The position numbers and the translations under genes are program-made. This document shows positions 7,998-16,373 of a stretch of DNA of 64,000 nt, piece after piece; the first letter of the stretch is position 1, and each line of letters opens with the position of its first letter. The stretch lies in contig NZ_APVL01000002.1 of NCBI RefSeq assembly GCF_000565285.1, positions 62,001 through 126,000 of the forward strand. The letters run 5' to 3'. The notes under the pieces are model-generated. The model was given only the letters and a program-made list of their open reading frames with translations. It searched no databases and was not told the origin of the DNA. The DNA comes from Cytobacillus firmus DS1 (GTDB lineage: Bacteria; Bacillota; Bacilli; Bacillales; Cytobacillaceae).

Positions 7998-9131
7998 CAT
8001 GTCTTTAGTCAGCTTTTCAGTTGGCAGAGATATGCTGAACACGGTCCAGTCTGATTCGGTATCACAGGTCAGAGTCCCTTGATGCTTTTCAATTATCTCT
8101 CTGCAGACAAATAGCCCCAGCCCCGTGCCGAGTGTTTTTGTTGTAACAAATGGTTCAAAAATGGAATTGATAAGATGATCCGGGATTCTTGGTCCGTTGT
8201 TAGAAATATCCAGTTTGATTTGGCCGTCTGGAGTCCATTTGCTTTTAATATAGATGACAGGGTCGCTCCGGTACTGTGTAAGCACATCAATGGCATTGAA
8301 AATAATATTAATGAGAACTTGACGGATTTCATCAGCATAGCCATTTAAATATATATCTTCTTTCATGTCCTGAAGAATTTTAACCTTTCCATCCAGGATA
8401 CTGGGATATAGAAATATCAGTACTTCATCTATTAATTCATTTAGAGAGAAAGTGATTTTTTCTTTTCCAATCAGTTCCTTTTTAGATAGGAGCAAGAATT
8501 GTGAAATTCTAAAATTCAGCTGCTCCAGTTCATTAGAAATGATATCCAAATACTTCATGGAGGGGTTTTCGGATCTTAACAGCTGAATGAACCCTTGTAC
8601 AGAGGTAAGCGGATTTCTGAACTCATGTATAAAGCTTGAAGTCATTTGGCCCAGAAGGGTTAATCTGTCTTTATGGGTGGAATCGATAAATTGTGTCTTT
8701 TCCTTAATAATCTGATCTTTGGCATCCGTATATCTGGAGACAGCGTGATATAAGAATTTGTCGAAGCAATAACCGATTCTTTCGAACTGTCTCTGGAGAT
8801 CGTGATAATGAATTTCGGAACGATTCAATATATTGAGAACGATTGTTCTTCCCAAGTTGACATTATAGACAAAGTCTCCAATATTAATATCTGCTTTTAC
8901 TCGCTGTTCAGCGACTGAGTAGGCCAGTTTTTGAATATAGTTTTCTAGTTCTTTCCCGTCTTTTATCAAAATTTGAATAATTAATTGGAACATGGCGTCG
9001 CCATTATCTTTGATTTTATCTTTAAAAGGATCATCCTTATTTATGAGGATTTTATCATTCCATTCACTTAAAAGGCTTTCTTTTTCCGTTAGCAGAAGTT
9101 TCAATATGGCATTATTTGTTTCAATTGTCAT
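7992..9131 (-). CDS. Cytoplasmic sensor histidine kinase with HisK_N-type sensor domain
   Basis: A 379-residue soluble kinase without membrane segments. Residues 1-150 resemble the HisK_N helical sensor domain of Bacillus sporulation-type kinases (TEKESLLSEWNDKI, NIGDFVYNVNLGR). The DHp motif MTSSFIHEFRNPLTSVQGF places the phospho-His near residue 170; ATPase boxes follow (N box IIFNAIDVL, G1 DISNNGPRI, G2 TLGTGLGLFVCREI). The start at 9131 has GGAGG 5 nt upstream. No response regulator is adjacent, as is usual for orphan kinases that feed the sporulation phosphorelay; a Spo0F partner is inference only. Confidence 0.85.
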   Translation of the reverse strand: MTIETNNAILKLLLTEKESLLSEWNDKILINKDDPFKDKIKDNGDAMFQLIIQILIKDGKELENYIQKLAYSVAEQRVKADINIGDFVYNVNLGRTIVLNILNRSEIHYHDLQRQFERIGYCFDKFLYHAVSRYTDAKDQIIKEKTQFIDSTHKDRLTLLGQMTSSFIHEFRNPLTSVQGFIQLLRSENPSMKYLDIISNELEQLNFRISQFLLLSKKELIGKEKITFSLNELIDEVLIFLYPSILDGKVKILQDMKEDIYLNGYADEIRQVLINIIFNAIDVLTQYRSDPVIYIKSKWTPDGQIKLDISNNGPRIPDHLINSIFEPFVTTKTLGTGLGLFVCREIIEKHQGTLTCDTESDWTVFSISLPTEKLTKDMS

Positions 9132-9321
9132 GTTATCCTCCACTTTTTTGCATAATAACAGTTAACCCATAGATTTCGATAGAATACAGCAAAATCCTCT
9201 GTTAATTTAATGGAAAATATCAGTAATTTTTTTCCTGGGGATTATGGTCAACTTTGTGACTAAAAGCACAGTCATTTTTTTGTGATAATTGGTATAGTTA
9301 AAGAAAAAGGCAGTGTTTTAT

Positions 9322-9351
9322 TTGAAAAATGGTTATTATTTCTTTTATAAT
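9322..9351 (+). promoter_or_regulatory. SigA-type promoter of the XRE regulator
   Basis: TTGAAA and TATAAT with an 18-bp spacer, 52 nt before the start codon. Confidence 0.6.
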
Positions 9352-9360
9352 ATAGAAACA

Positions 9361-9376
9361 GGTGTAAATTTACACC
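9361..9376. promoter_or_regulatory. Palindromic operator in front of the XRE regulator
   Basis: GGTGTAAATTTACACC is a perfect 16-bp palindrome starting about 10 nt after the -10 box, so a bound protein would block initiation; autoregulation by the downstream regulator is likely. Confidence 0.6.
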
Positions 9377-9402
9377 AACAATAAAAAGGGAATGAAGCTG
9401 CA

Positions 9403-9873
9403 TTGACTAGAGATGAAATTATACTGAAAGTTTCAGATAAGATCCGTCTTATTCGTACAGAGGCAGGATACACACAGGATAAGATGGCGGAAATTATTGG
9501 TGTTTCAAAAAAGACCCTGGTTCAAATTGAGAAAGGGCGAGCAGAGGCAGGCTGGTCGACAGTGGTAGCTGTTTGTGCATTATTCAGAGAAACGGAAACA
9601 GTCCGATTCTTGTTTGGAAATGAACCACTTGAAGTTTTGGAGACAATTGCCAGAGAAGGAATCGATTATAGAAAGGAAAAGACTCTTGGCGGAAAGCTCT
9701 GGTGGAGGGAATTAAAGAGAAGCAACAGTTTGATCCTTCAGCAGAATATCATCAGCCAGCACTACCGGATTATTGATCAGGACCACTTTAGAATTTACAG
9801 CAGTTTCGACGAATTGTCTTCTAAAGAACGGTTTGAGGAGCTGGCAGCAGAGAATAAAGACCTTCACCAATAA
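9403..9873 (+). CDS. XRE-family helix-turn-helix transcriptional regulator
   Basis: A 156-residue protein with an N-terminal Cro/C1-type helix-turn-helix (residues 8-65: IRLIRTEAGYTQDKMAEIIGVSKKTLVQIEKGR) and a C-terminal part (from about 85) that I do not recognise, including GGKLWWRELKRS and a Gln/Tyr-rich strand region. Start is TTG at 9403; AAAGGGAATG lies rather far upstream (about 13 nt), so translation may be weak. A perfect palindrome sits 26 nt upstream. Monocistronic, ended by a hairpin at 9891. Target and signal are unknown. Confidence 0.85.
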   Translation: MTRDEIILKVSDKIRLIRTEAGYTQDKMAEIIGVSKKTLVQIEKGRAEAGWSTVVAVCALFRETETVRFLFGNEPLEVLETIAREGIDYRKEKTLGGKLWWRELKRSNSLILQQNIISQHYRIIDQDHFRIYSSFDELSSKERFEELAAENKDLHQ

Positions 9874-9890
9874 TAGCTTTATCCACATAA

Positions 9891-9914
9891 AAAAGCAGCC
9901 GCCGGGCTGCTTTT
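9891..9914. terminator. Bidirectional terminator between XRE regulator and UspA gene
   Basis: AAAAGCAGCC/GGCTGCTTTT 10-bp stem with a 4-nt loop between convergent genes. Confidence 0.85.
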
Positions 9915-9919
9915 CTGTA

Positions 9920-10456
9920 TTAAGGGATTTGCGGATTTTCCTTTTCTTTAGCTATAAGCACCGGGCAAGGAGCATTTCTGGCAATTTTTGTACTGGTGCT
10001 CCCAAGGAACATCTTTTTAATTCCGCCTTTGCCTGAGCTTCCCACAATAATTAAATCGGCGTTTTCAGCTGCTGCATATTCACATATGCTTTCTGCCGGG
10101 CTTCCCTCAATAACATCGAACTTTGCATTAATGCTGTAAGGCTCAAGAATTTCCCTTGCATTGTAAAAAGTATTGTCTACACTATGCTTTACTCTTGCGT
10201 GTGTATTGGAAGATGATTCATCGTGATATACCGGAAGAGGGGGGATCTGGATTCCTTCCAGCAGATAGCCATTTGTTCTTACAGGCTCTACCGCTTTTTC
10301 ATTGTTTATGGGAATATTTTCAACTGTTTCTTCAAAGACCTGAGCAACCAGGAGCTGAGCTTCAGGGTTTTGTTTTACTAATCCGATTGCCATATTCAAA
10401 GCCTGTCTGCTTCCGTCTGTATCATCATAGCCCAGTACAATTTTATTAAAATTCAT
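9920..10456 (-). CDS. Universal stress protein, UspA family (NhaX-like)
   Basis: A 178-residue single UspA domain. It starts with the typical beta strand KIVLGYDDTDGSRQALNMAI and ends with GSSGKGGIKKMFLGSTSTKIARNAPCPVLI, containing the ATP-binding pattern G-2x-G-9x-G(S/T). It should bind ATP and act in stress survival without a defined enzymatic role. AAGGAGTGAACATTA precedes the ATG. B. subtilis has a UspA gene (nhaX) close to the bmr/yhe genes, so the position fits, but orthology is not certain. The 319-nt gap upstream to the penicillin-binding protein holds no gene I can support. Confidence 0.9.
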   Translation of the reverse strand: MNFNKIVLGYDDTDGSRQALNMAIGLVKQNPEAQLLVAQVFEETVENIPINNEKAVEPVRTNGYLLEGIQIPPLPVYHDESSSNTHARVKHSVDNTFYNAREILEPYSINAKFDVIEGSPAESICEYAAAENADLIIVGSSGKGGIKKMFLGSTSTKIARNAPCPVLIAKEKENPQIP

Positions 10457-10775
10457 TAATGTTCACTCCTTCTTAAGGTAAGGAAACTTATTGTTTATAT
10501 ACCCTCTGCTGCGAAGAGTAAATCATAAAAATACAGCTTGAAAACAAAATACCCCCATAAAAAATGACCGTGCTCCGTAAATTCTAATGCACAATTTTCA
10601 GCATAGTGAAGAGTAACATTGGGAATTTCAGGGTATTTTTTATATGACCTTCAGAAATTTGCATGGAAACAAATACTATATAAAAACATATTCTTTGAAG
10701 TTATGCTGTTATCGGTGTAATCTGAAGACTTCCGCACAAATGCAAATTAATCATCAGCAAGAATTTGGAGGAAAT

Positions 10776-12869
10776 ATGAGAAAGAAAACTTCAGTTATTA
10801 AAAAGTTTCAGTCAACTTGGAATAAGCTTCACTTGACACAGGTATCCATATTGCTTGCATCTACTTTGGTCCTGGCTTTCTTAAGCTTCGTCTATTTTTC
10901 ATATAAGGATGCGGATATAAGTGCACTCGAAGCAGGGCTTGCACAATCCACAGTCATTTATGATGCTGATGGGGAAGTAGCCAGCAAGATCTCTGCAAAT
11001 AAAAATGAAGGCATCTCAATTGATCAAATTCCTGATCATATGAAGAATGCGGTTATTGCCATTGAAGACCACCGTTTTTATGAACACGGGGGCATCGATT
11101 TAAAAGGTATAGGCAGAGCGTTCTTTACAAACCTGAAGGCTGGCGGAATTGTTGAGGGTGGCAGTACACTTACCCAGCAGCTGACTAAAAACGCCCTATT
11201 GTCTGCAGAAAAAACATATAAAAGGAAGCTTGAAGAATTCTTCCTTGCACTTGAGATAGAAAAGGAATACAGCAAAGATGAAATTCTTCAGATGTATTTA
11301 AACCAGGTTTATTTTGGGGAAGGCGCCTGGGGGATAAAACGAGCGGCGATGAAGTACTATGGAAAGGATGTTGAGGATCTCTCCATTAGCGAAGCAGCAC
11401 TGCTGGCAGGGCTGGTTAAAGCCCCATCAGCCATCAATCCTTACCAAAATGAAGAAAAAGCGATTGAAAGAAGAAACCTTGTGCTTGATCGGATGAAGGA
11501 ACACAGCTTTATTTCAGAAAAGGAATGGGAAAAAGCTAAGAATGAAAAACTTGTCTTTGAAGATGGCGGGGGAGATCCTCTTAAAGGGAAATACCCTTAC
11601 TATGTAGATGTTGTTCTTGAAGAGGCTATAAATAAGTATAATATTTCCCTTGATGATCTTCTTAGTAACGGTTATCAAATTTACACAGAGCTTGATCAGG
11701 ATATGCAGAGCAGTGTAGAAGAAACTTACAAAAATGATCAATTATTCCCTAAAGGTACGGGAGATCAGCCGGTGCAAAGCGGAGCCATACTTTTGGATCC
11801 AAAGAATGGCGGAATCCGCGCTCTTGCAGGGGGAAGAGGTGAACATACCCTTCTTGGCCATAACCGTGCCGTTCATAAAGTGGGCCAGCCCGGATCGACA
11901 ATGAAGCCGATTGTGCCATACGCAGCAGCACTGGAATCGGGTTGGAAGATCACAGATGAACTTAAAGATGAAAGAATGACATTTGGCAAAGATTATGAGC
12001 CGAATAACTATAATGGACAGTTCCGGGGAAATGTGCCAATGTATGAAGCAGTCAAGGACTCTTTGAATGTTCCTGCAGTATGGCTTTTGGATGAGATTGG
12101 CGTGGAAAAAGGGGTAGATGCGGCGAAGAGATTTGGCATACCTGATGACGCCATCAATCAAAATCTAGCACTTGCTCTTGGGGGCACAAGTGAATGGGTT
12201 TCTCCTCTGACCATGGCACAGGCATATGCTGTATTTGCAAATGGCGGCGAGAGGCCGGAAGCCCACTCCATTACAAAAATAGTTGATAAAGATGGAGTCA
12301 CAGTAGCAAAGTGGAAAGGTGAGAATACAACAGTCATTTCCGAGGATGTTGCAGATAAAGTAACAACCATGCTTCTAGGTGTAGTTCAGCATGGTACAGG
12401 GAAGGCTGCCCAAATACCAGGCAGAGAAGTTGCAGGGAAAACAGGAAGTACACAAATGACCATCGAAGGCATTGACGGAGTTAAAGATCAATGGTTTGTC
12501 GGCTATACACCACAGCTTGTAGGTGCTGTATGGGTAGGCCATGATAATACAGATGCAAATAATTATCTTACAACCACCAGCAGTGAAGGTACGGCTCCGA
12601 TATTCCGGGCAATCATGTCAGAAGCCCTGAAAAATCAGGAAGCAGAGTCATTTAATGTCCCTCATATTGCCGGTCTGATGGAACAGAGGCAAAGGGAGCA
12701 GCAAAGAAAAGTATGGGAAGAAAACATAAAAAAAGAAACAGAGAAGATAAAAGAAAGAATTGAAAAAGAAAAAGAGAAATGGAAAGAGAAATGGAATAAA
12801 GGGAAAGGAGAAGGTAAAGAGAAAGATAAGGAAAAAGATAAAAAGAAAGATAAAGAAAAAGAAGAATGA
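10776..12869 (+). CDS. Class A penicillin-binding protein (bifunctional transglycosylase/transpeptidase)
   Basis: A 697-residue peptidoglycan synthase. One TM anchor (about residues 25-45), a GT51 glycosyltransferase domain with catalytic Glu in IEDHRFYEHGG (about residue 95) and GGSTLTQQLTKN, then the transpeptidase domain with active-site Ser-Lys in GSTMKP, SxN in SLNVP and KTG in GKTGST. The last 70 residues are almost only K and E with little complexity and probably form a charged extracellular tail. The start at 10776 follows TTTGGAGGAAAT; a longer in-frame start at 10644 is not supported. Size and layout fit PbpF/PBP1-type enzymes; which B. subtilis PBP it matches is unclear. Confidence 0.93.
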   Translation: MRKKTSVIKKFQSTWNKLHLTQVSILLASTLVLAFLSFVYFSYKDADISALEAGLAQSTVIYDADGEVASKISANKNEGISIDQIPDHMKNAVIAIEDHRFYEHGGIDLKGIGRAFFTNLKAGGIVEGGSTLTQQLTKNALLSAEKTYKRKLEEFFLALEIEKEYSKDEILQMYLNQVYFGEGAWGIKRAAMKYYGKDVEDLSISEAALLAGLVKAPSAINPYQNEEKAIERRNLVLDRMKEHSFISEKEWEKAKNEKLVFEDGGGDPLKGKYPYYVDVVLEEAINKYNISLDDLLSNGYQIYTELDQDMQSSVEETYKNDQLFPKGTGDQPVQSGAILLDPKNGGIRALAGGRGEHTLLGHNRAVHKVGQPGSTMKPIVPYAAALESGWKITDELKDERMTFGKDYEPNNYNGQFRGNVPMYEAVKDSLNVPAVWLLDEIGVEKGVDAAKRFGIPDDAINQNLALALGGTSEWVSPLTMAQAYAVFANGGERPEAHSITKIVDKDGVTVAKWKGENTTVISEDVADKVTTMLLGVVQHGTGKAAQIPGREVAGKTGSTQMTIEGIDGVKDQWFVGYTPQLVGAVWVGHDNTDANNYLTTTSSEGTAPIFRAIMSEALKNQEAESFNVPHIAGLMEQRQREQQRKVWEENIKKETEKIKERIEKEKEKWKEKWNKGKGEGKEKDKEKDKKKDKEKEE

Positions 12870-12888
12870 CAATATATAAATTGCATGA

Positions 12889-12913
12889 GTACAGTGAAAA
12901 GCTGTACTTTTTT
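12889..12913 (+). terminator. Terminator of the penicillin-binding protein gene
   Basis: GTACAG/CTGTAC stem with a 7-nt loop and seven T residues. Confidence 0.8.
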
Positions 12914-12928
12914 ATATTCGATCAAAAT

Positions 12929-12952
12929 AAAAAGGCCTGAAAAGGCCTTTTT
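12929..12952 (-). terminator. Terminator of the small membrane peptide gene
   Basis: AAAAGGCC/GGCCTTTT stem just past the stop codon at 12959; symmetric tails. Confidence 0.75.
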
Positions 12953-12958
12953 GATTTA

Positions 12959-13030
12959 TTAGAATAACCAGCTGATTAGCGCGCCAATTACCACAATCGC
13001 TCCAACAACCATAAAAATTGTACGTATCAT
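12959..13030 (-). CDS. 23-residue single-pass membrane peptide
   Basis: A 23-codon frame encoding a peptide that starts MIRTIFMVVGAIV and ends LISWLF, nearly all hydrophobic with one Arg near the N-terminus. Support: GGAGTG 7 nt before the ATG, own terminator 7 nt downstream, and its position in a gap between the convergent penicillin-binding protein gene and the HPr-like gene on the same strand. Small hydrophobic peptides of this kind are common in Bacillaceae; the function is unknown. Confidence 0.6.
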   Translation of the reverse strand: MIRTIFMVVGAIVVIGALISWLF

Positions 13031-13068
13031 CTATTTTCACTCCATTCACTCTGCAATAAAATTGTCAT

Positions 13069-13392
13069 TTATAGCTGAATTGTTTCAGCTGTGTTGATTA
13101 AACGTTTTTCTGACATGCGAAGCACAGAAACATGGTTTCTGCACATGTCTTTGATGTGCTCCAGATGGTTCTGGACTTCAGTCCCTTCCACAATGATCTT
13201 CAGACTCGTTTGCGGTTTCACTGTTAAAAGGAAAGATACTAATTTAGAAAGGTTTGAGGCATCCACCGCTTTGTGTTTGCTGTAGAGATAAGTGGTACCT
13301 TCAAATTGTTTGGACGCCTGGTAAATTTCAAGCATTTTCTTCATTGTGAACTTGTTTTGAACTAATACATTAGTAGAAATAATTTCTTTCAT
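13069..13392 (-). CDS. HPr-like domain protein lacking the phosphorylatable histidine
   Basis: A 107-residue protein whose central part (ASKQFEGTTYLYSKHKAVDASNLSKLVSFLLTVKPQTSLKIIVEG) follows the HPr/Crh fold of the sugar phosphotransferase system. In true HPr the sequence before helix 1 has the His-15 phosphorylation site; here the equivalent stretch reads QNKFTMKKM, with no His. The Ser-46 region (DASNLSKL) is partly kept, so a Crh-like regulatory role is possible, as is binding of another ligand. It starts with ATG at 13392 after AAAAGGAGATTTTTAAA. It has about 25 extra C-terminal residues compared with HPr. Confidence 0.7.
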   Translation of the reverse strand: MKEIISTNVLVQNKFTMKKMLEIYQASKQFEGTTYLYSKHKAVDASNLSKLVSFLLTVKPQTSLKIIVEGTEVQNHLEHIKDMCRNHVSVLRMSEKRLINTAETIQL

Positions 13393-13440
13393 TTTAAAAA
13401 TCTCCTTTTAAAAAAGTATTTTATATATTAATCGCTTAAT

Positions 13441-13649
13441 GATGTGGTTGTACTAAGGAATTACCCCGGTGATCACAACCGTAAACCACCCGGGTTCCAA
13501 GTGTGAATAATTACCTTTTAATTCATCCGTATATAGGGGGTGAGTCACCATCAGTCTGCAGGAGGAGATAAAAACCATCAAAAGCCGCTTTATCAAATGG
13601 TTGTCTCAATTTATATTTGTGATATAAACAGGAAACTGAGGTAAAAGGG
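13441..13649 (+). promoter_or_regulatory. Possible structured leader of the MFS transporter
   Basis: GGTTGT (about 13446) can pair with ACAACC 27 nt later (about 13479), and CCCGGG sits at 13489. A 34-codon GTG-started frame ends just before the transporter ATG, but its ribosome site overlaps the start codon. No U-run terminator is visible. Drug exporter genes often carry such attenuators; this is a weak case. Confidence 0.25.
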
Positions 13650-14936
13650 ATGAAAAAATTCAAAGAAATTTTTCAAAATGCCAATTATGTAAAATTGTTT
13701 TTCGCCAACTTTACTTCTCAGATGGGCAGCACGATTGGTTTAACAGCATTTATGTTTTATTTGCTGGATCGTTTCTCGGATCAGCCATTTTATGCAACCT
13801 TAACTGAATTGATGTTCTCTGTTCCGACCTTGGCGGTATTTTTTTTAGTTGGAGTGTTTGCGGATAGGATGGATCGTCAGAAAATAGCTTATCATTGTGA
13901 TTGGATCAGCGCGTTATTATCCATGGTGCTTTTACTGACTATTATTATTGGCTGGATGCCGCTGATATTTGCAGTAATGTTCCTGAGGAGTGCCATTCAG
14001 AAATTTTTCTTTCCCGCTGAACATGCAATGATTCAAGGTATATTGAAAAGTGAAGATTATACAACTGCTGCAGGCCTTAATCAGGTTGTGATGAGTCTTT
14101 TCATGCTGTTCGGAAACGGCCTTGGCATTTTTGCATACTGGACAGTGGGAGTATACGGTGCAATTGTGACTGATGCACTTACCTTTATCATCAGTGCATT
14201 ATTAATAAAATCCTGCCGTATTCCCGAAGAGGTCCGTCTGCCAAATGGTGTACATGGGCTTAAAGACTTGAATATCCCGCTTGTCTTCAAGGACTTTAAT
14301 CTGGGGATGAAATATATTCTCCAGCACAAATTATTATCTGCCTTGCTTGTTGGTTTCTTCGTTTTCGGAGTGGTAAACGGCGGATTTTCAGTCATGCCTA
14401 TTTTTATGCTGAAATATAAGCTCGAGCCGCAATCCTATGAGGAATATTCAGTCCTGCTCGGAATAGTATTTGGGGTTGGCGTTCTGATTGGCAGTTTTGC
14501 TGCTTCTTTGCTTACTCAAAAATTCAAACTTTATCAGTTGATCATTGCCGGACTGCTGTTATCCGGAAGCTTCATCATTGCTGCCTCATTTGCAGAAAAC
14601 ACGTTTATTTTCCTTTCTTTAGTATTTGCTGCAGCTTTTGGCCTCCCTTTAGTGAACATCGCAATTGGCGGCTGGATGCCAAGCATTGTTGATCCGAAGA
14701 TGATGGGAAGAGTACAGGGATGGATAAGCCCGCTGATGATGCTTTCTCAATCCATAACACTCGGATTTATTGCCGTCAGCTTTCCGGGGTTTCTCAGAGT
14801 GGAAATGCTATATTGGATGGTAGGCGGCTGTTTAGCACTTGTCGGTGTATTTTACAGCCTCGTTCTCCCGGGATTAACGAAAAGATCAGAAAAAAGTGGT
14901 GAAGCACATTCTTTGGAACACACTGGTGCAGTATAA
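13650..14936 (+). CDS. MFS transporter, probable drug or macrolide-type exporter
   Basis: A 428-residue major facilitator superfamily protein with about 12 TM segments. The N-terminal half shows VFADRMDRQKIAY, the conserved loop 2-3 motif A (G-x3-D-R-x-G/D-R), and the layout resembles MefA/YfiS-like H+-driven exporters. The start at 13650 has GAGGTAAAAGGG directly upstream. It is followed by its own terminator and so is probably transcribed alone. Substrate unknown; export of a toxic compound is the family norm. Confidence 0.87.
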   Translation: MKKFKEIFQNANYVKLFFANFTSQMGSTIGLTAFMFYLLDRFSDQPFYATLTELMFSVPTLAVFFLVGVFADRMDRQKIAYHCDWISALLSMVLLLTIIIGWMPLIFAVMFLRSAIQKFFFPAEHAMIQGILKSEDYTTAAGLNQVVMSLFMLFGNGLGIFAYWTVGVYGAIVTDALTFIISALLIKSCRIPEEVRLPNGVHGLKDLNIPLVFKDFNLGMKYILQHKLLSALLVGFFVFGVVNGGFSVMPIFMLKYKLEPQSYEEYSVLLGIVFGVGVLIGSFAASLLTQKFKLYQLIIAGLLLSGSFIIAASFAENTFIFLSLVFAAAFGLPLVNIAIGGWMPSIVDPKMMGRVQGWISPLMMLSQSITLGFIAVSFPGFLRVEMLYWMVGGCLALVGVFYSLVLPGLTKRSEKSGEAHSLEHTGAV

Positions 14937-14954
14937 TGTAATAAAAGGCAAAAT

Positions 14955-14974
14955 AGTCCCTATGAATAGGGGCT
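14955..14974 (+). terminator. Terminator of the MFS gene
   Basis: AGTCCCTA/TAGGGGCT stem (one G-T pair), TGAA loop, five T residues. Confidence 0.8.
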
Positions 14975-15008
14975 TTTTATGTATGAAAAAATATTTTTAA
15001 ATAAATAA

Positions 15009-15033
15009 TGAACCTTTTCATCTCTTAAACGTC
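15009..15033 (+). promoter_or_regulatory. ECF (SigY-type) promoter of the sigY operon
   Basis: TGAACC and CGTC boxes with 16 nt between GAAC and CGTC, 57 nt before the sigY start. This matches the TGAAC...CGTC pattern known for autoregulated SigY in B. subtilis. Confidence 0.65.
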
Positions 15034-15089
15034 TTATGAGTAAAATTAACAGTTAACAATGGGATGATAAGAAGAGAGGAAAGAAGCTG

Positions 15090-15653
15090 ATGGAGGAGAA
15101 AGACCTTATAGTAAGTGCCAAACTAGGCGATCAGCTCGCTTTTGCTATGCTTTTTAAAAATAACTATCCCTTCCTGGTTAAATACTTAATCAAAATCACC
15201 ATGAATCCCGATGCAGCTGAAGAGCTTGCTCAGGAAACAATGGCCAAATGTGTTGAAAAAATCGGCCTGTTTAATGGCAAATCGAAATTTTCCTCCTGGC
15301 TGATATCCATTGCTACGAATTTGTATATTGATCAGAAGCGAAAGTCTAAAAGAGAGAGGAACTGGAAAGCACAGGAAGAAGTTTTCAGACGCATGAAATG
15401 GCATCTTGAAAGCCGAAATGAAGAATGGAATGATGCCTTATCCGCCTTGGGAAAACTAAAAGACGAGATTAGGATACCTATCGTTCTTAAACATTACTAT
15501 GGCTACTCGTATGAGGAAATAGGAAAAATGATGAACATATCTTCAGGCACTGTCAAATCAAGAGTGCACAATGGAATCATGTCTGTAAGAGAGGAGTTGA
15601 AGCTTCATGGTGAACAGGAAAGTGCTGCAGCTGGAACACGATCATCAAGATGA
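15090..15653 (+). CDS. sigY: ECF sigma factor SigY
   Basis: A 187-residue ECF sigma factor. Region 2 (residues 20-85) carries MNPDAAEELAQETMAKCVEKI and KFSSWLISIATNLYIDQKRK, a close match to the B. subtilis SigY pattern; region 4 (about 120-175) has IPIVLKHYYGYSYEEIGKMMNISSGTVKSRVHNG. It directs RNA polymerase to its own promoter among others. It opens a tight five-gene cluster, with 47 nt overlapping the next gene. The known B. subtilis operon is sigY-yxlC-yxlD-yxlE-yxlF-yxlG; here the yxlF/G ABC genes are absent at this locus. Confidence 0.93.
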   Translation: MEEKDLIVSAKLGDQLAFAMLFKNNYPFLVKYLIKITMNPDAAEELAQETMAKCVEKIGLFNGKSKFSSWLISIATNLYIDQKRKSKRERNWKAQEEVFRRMKWHLESRNEEWNDALSALGKLKDEIRIPIVLKHYYGYSYEEIGKMMNISSGTVKSRVHNGIMSVREELKLHGEQESAAAGTRSSR

Positions 15654-15957
15654 ACATTTTCTGGCTGCAGTTAAAGAGATAGAAGACGGGTTGGAAATGC
15701 TGGATGAAAATGTCCCGGTATATACACCTGATCTGCAATTTTTTGAAAACATAGTTGCAGAGCAAAAACAGGCAATGAAAAGGAATTTGATCAGGGAGTT
15801 AGCTATCTTCACTGTTGCAGCACTCCTCATTGTAACTTCTGTATTATTCATGCTGTATCAGGTTCCGGCTGTATTTTTTATTCTGCAGGGAATTGTCACA
15901 GTTTTTATTATGGCCTATAGCACAGTCAGCTTCGTGAAACAGGTGAATGGCACATGA
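15607..15957 (+). CDS. yxlC: YxlC-like anti-SigY factor component
   Basis: A 116-residue protein: an N-terminal cytoplasmic part (residues 1-65, with MLDENVPVYTPDLQFFENIVAEQKQ) and two hydrophobic segments (about 65-83 and 86-105). In B. subtilis YxlC with YxlD holds SigY inactive at the membrane. Starts inside sigY (ATG 15607, GAGGAG 10 nt upstream; GTG at 15610 is an alternative), so synthesis of sigma and anti-sigma is coupled. Assigned by position and topology; the sequence family is short and variable. Confidence 0.85.
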   Translation: MVNRKVLQLEHDHQDEHFLAAVKEIEDGLEMLDENVPVYTPDLQFFENIVAEQKQAMKRNLIRELAIFTVAALLIVTSVLFMLYQVPAVFFILQGIVTVFIMAYSTVSFVKQVNGT

Positions 15958-16154
15958 GCGGCGAAGAAATTTCTTTTCCGTTGCTGATTATTGTGGGAGT
16001 CATCTTAATTTCACAGAGTATGTTCCTATTTCTTGATGCAAGAAAGCACGGGCACAATTATTGGCTTTGGGGAATTATCGGTTTAATTCAGGCGCCAATG
16101 CCAACGCTGTTTTATTTGATTTTCGTCAGAAAGATTTGGCAGAAATTAGATTAA
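15954..16154 (+). CDS. yxlD: YxlD-like small membrane protein of the SigY regulatory complex
   Basis: A 66-residue protein with two TM segments (about 9-28 and 36-60) and an ARKHGHNYWLWGIIGLIQ loop typical of the PLDc_N-type family. Its ATG overlaps the yxlC stop (ATGA). In B. subtilis YxlC and YxlD are together needed to restrain SigY. Confidence 0.85.
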   Translation: MSGEEISFPLLIIVGVILISQSMFLFLDARKHGHNYWLWGIIGLIQAPMPTLFYLIFVRKIWQKLD

Positions 16155-16169
16155 TTGAGGGATGGAAGG

Positions 16170-16373
16170 ATGAAAAAATTAAAACAGATGCTGCTTCTCG
16201 CAGCCACTGGCGGCCAGCTTCTCGGGATTGCCATGCTGTTTATTAATATTAAGGCTGCGATTATGTTTTATATTTTATATGTTTTAATGATCATTACGTT
16301 ATTCATTGTGCTGATAGCTGAGAGAAAAAGAGAAAAAGAGGAGGAAGAGCAAAATGATTATCGTGACTACTGA
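16170..16373 (+). CDS. yxlE: YxlE-like small membrane protein
   Basis: A 67-residue protein with two TM segments and a C-terminal run of K, R and E (AERKREKEEEEQ). The start at 16170 (MKKLKQ) has GAGGG 8 nt upstream; a TTG at 16155 would place the ribosome site inside the gene. Fourth gene in the SigY operon; its exact role in SigY control is not defined. Its end overlaps the next gene by 20 nt. Confidence 0.8.
   Translation: MKKLKQMLLLAATGGQLLGIAMLFINIKAAIMFYILYVLMIITLFIVLIAERKREKEEEEQNDYRDY

Noticed and set aside
12648..12925. Phe-rich frames opposite the PBP tail
   Set aside because: They are the antisense reading of the K/E-rich tail codons.
13548..13649. 34-codon GTG-started leader frame before the MFS gene
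   Set aside because: The GGGGG run overlaps the start codon with no spacing, and no attenuator with a T-run follows.
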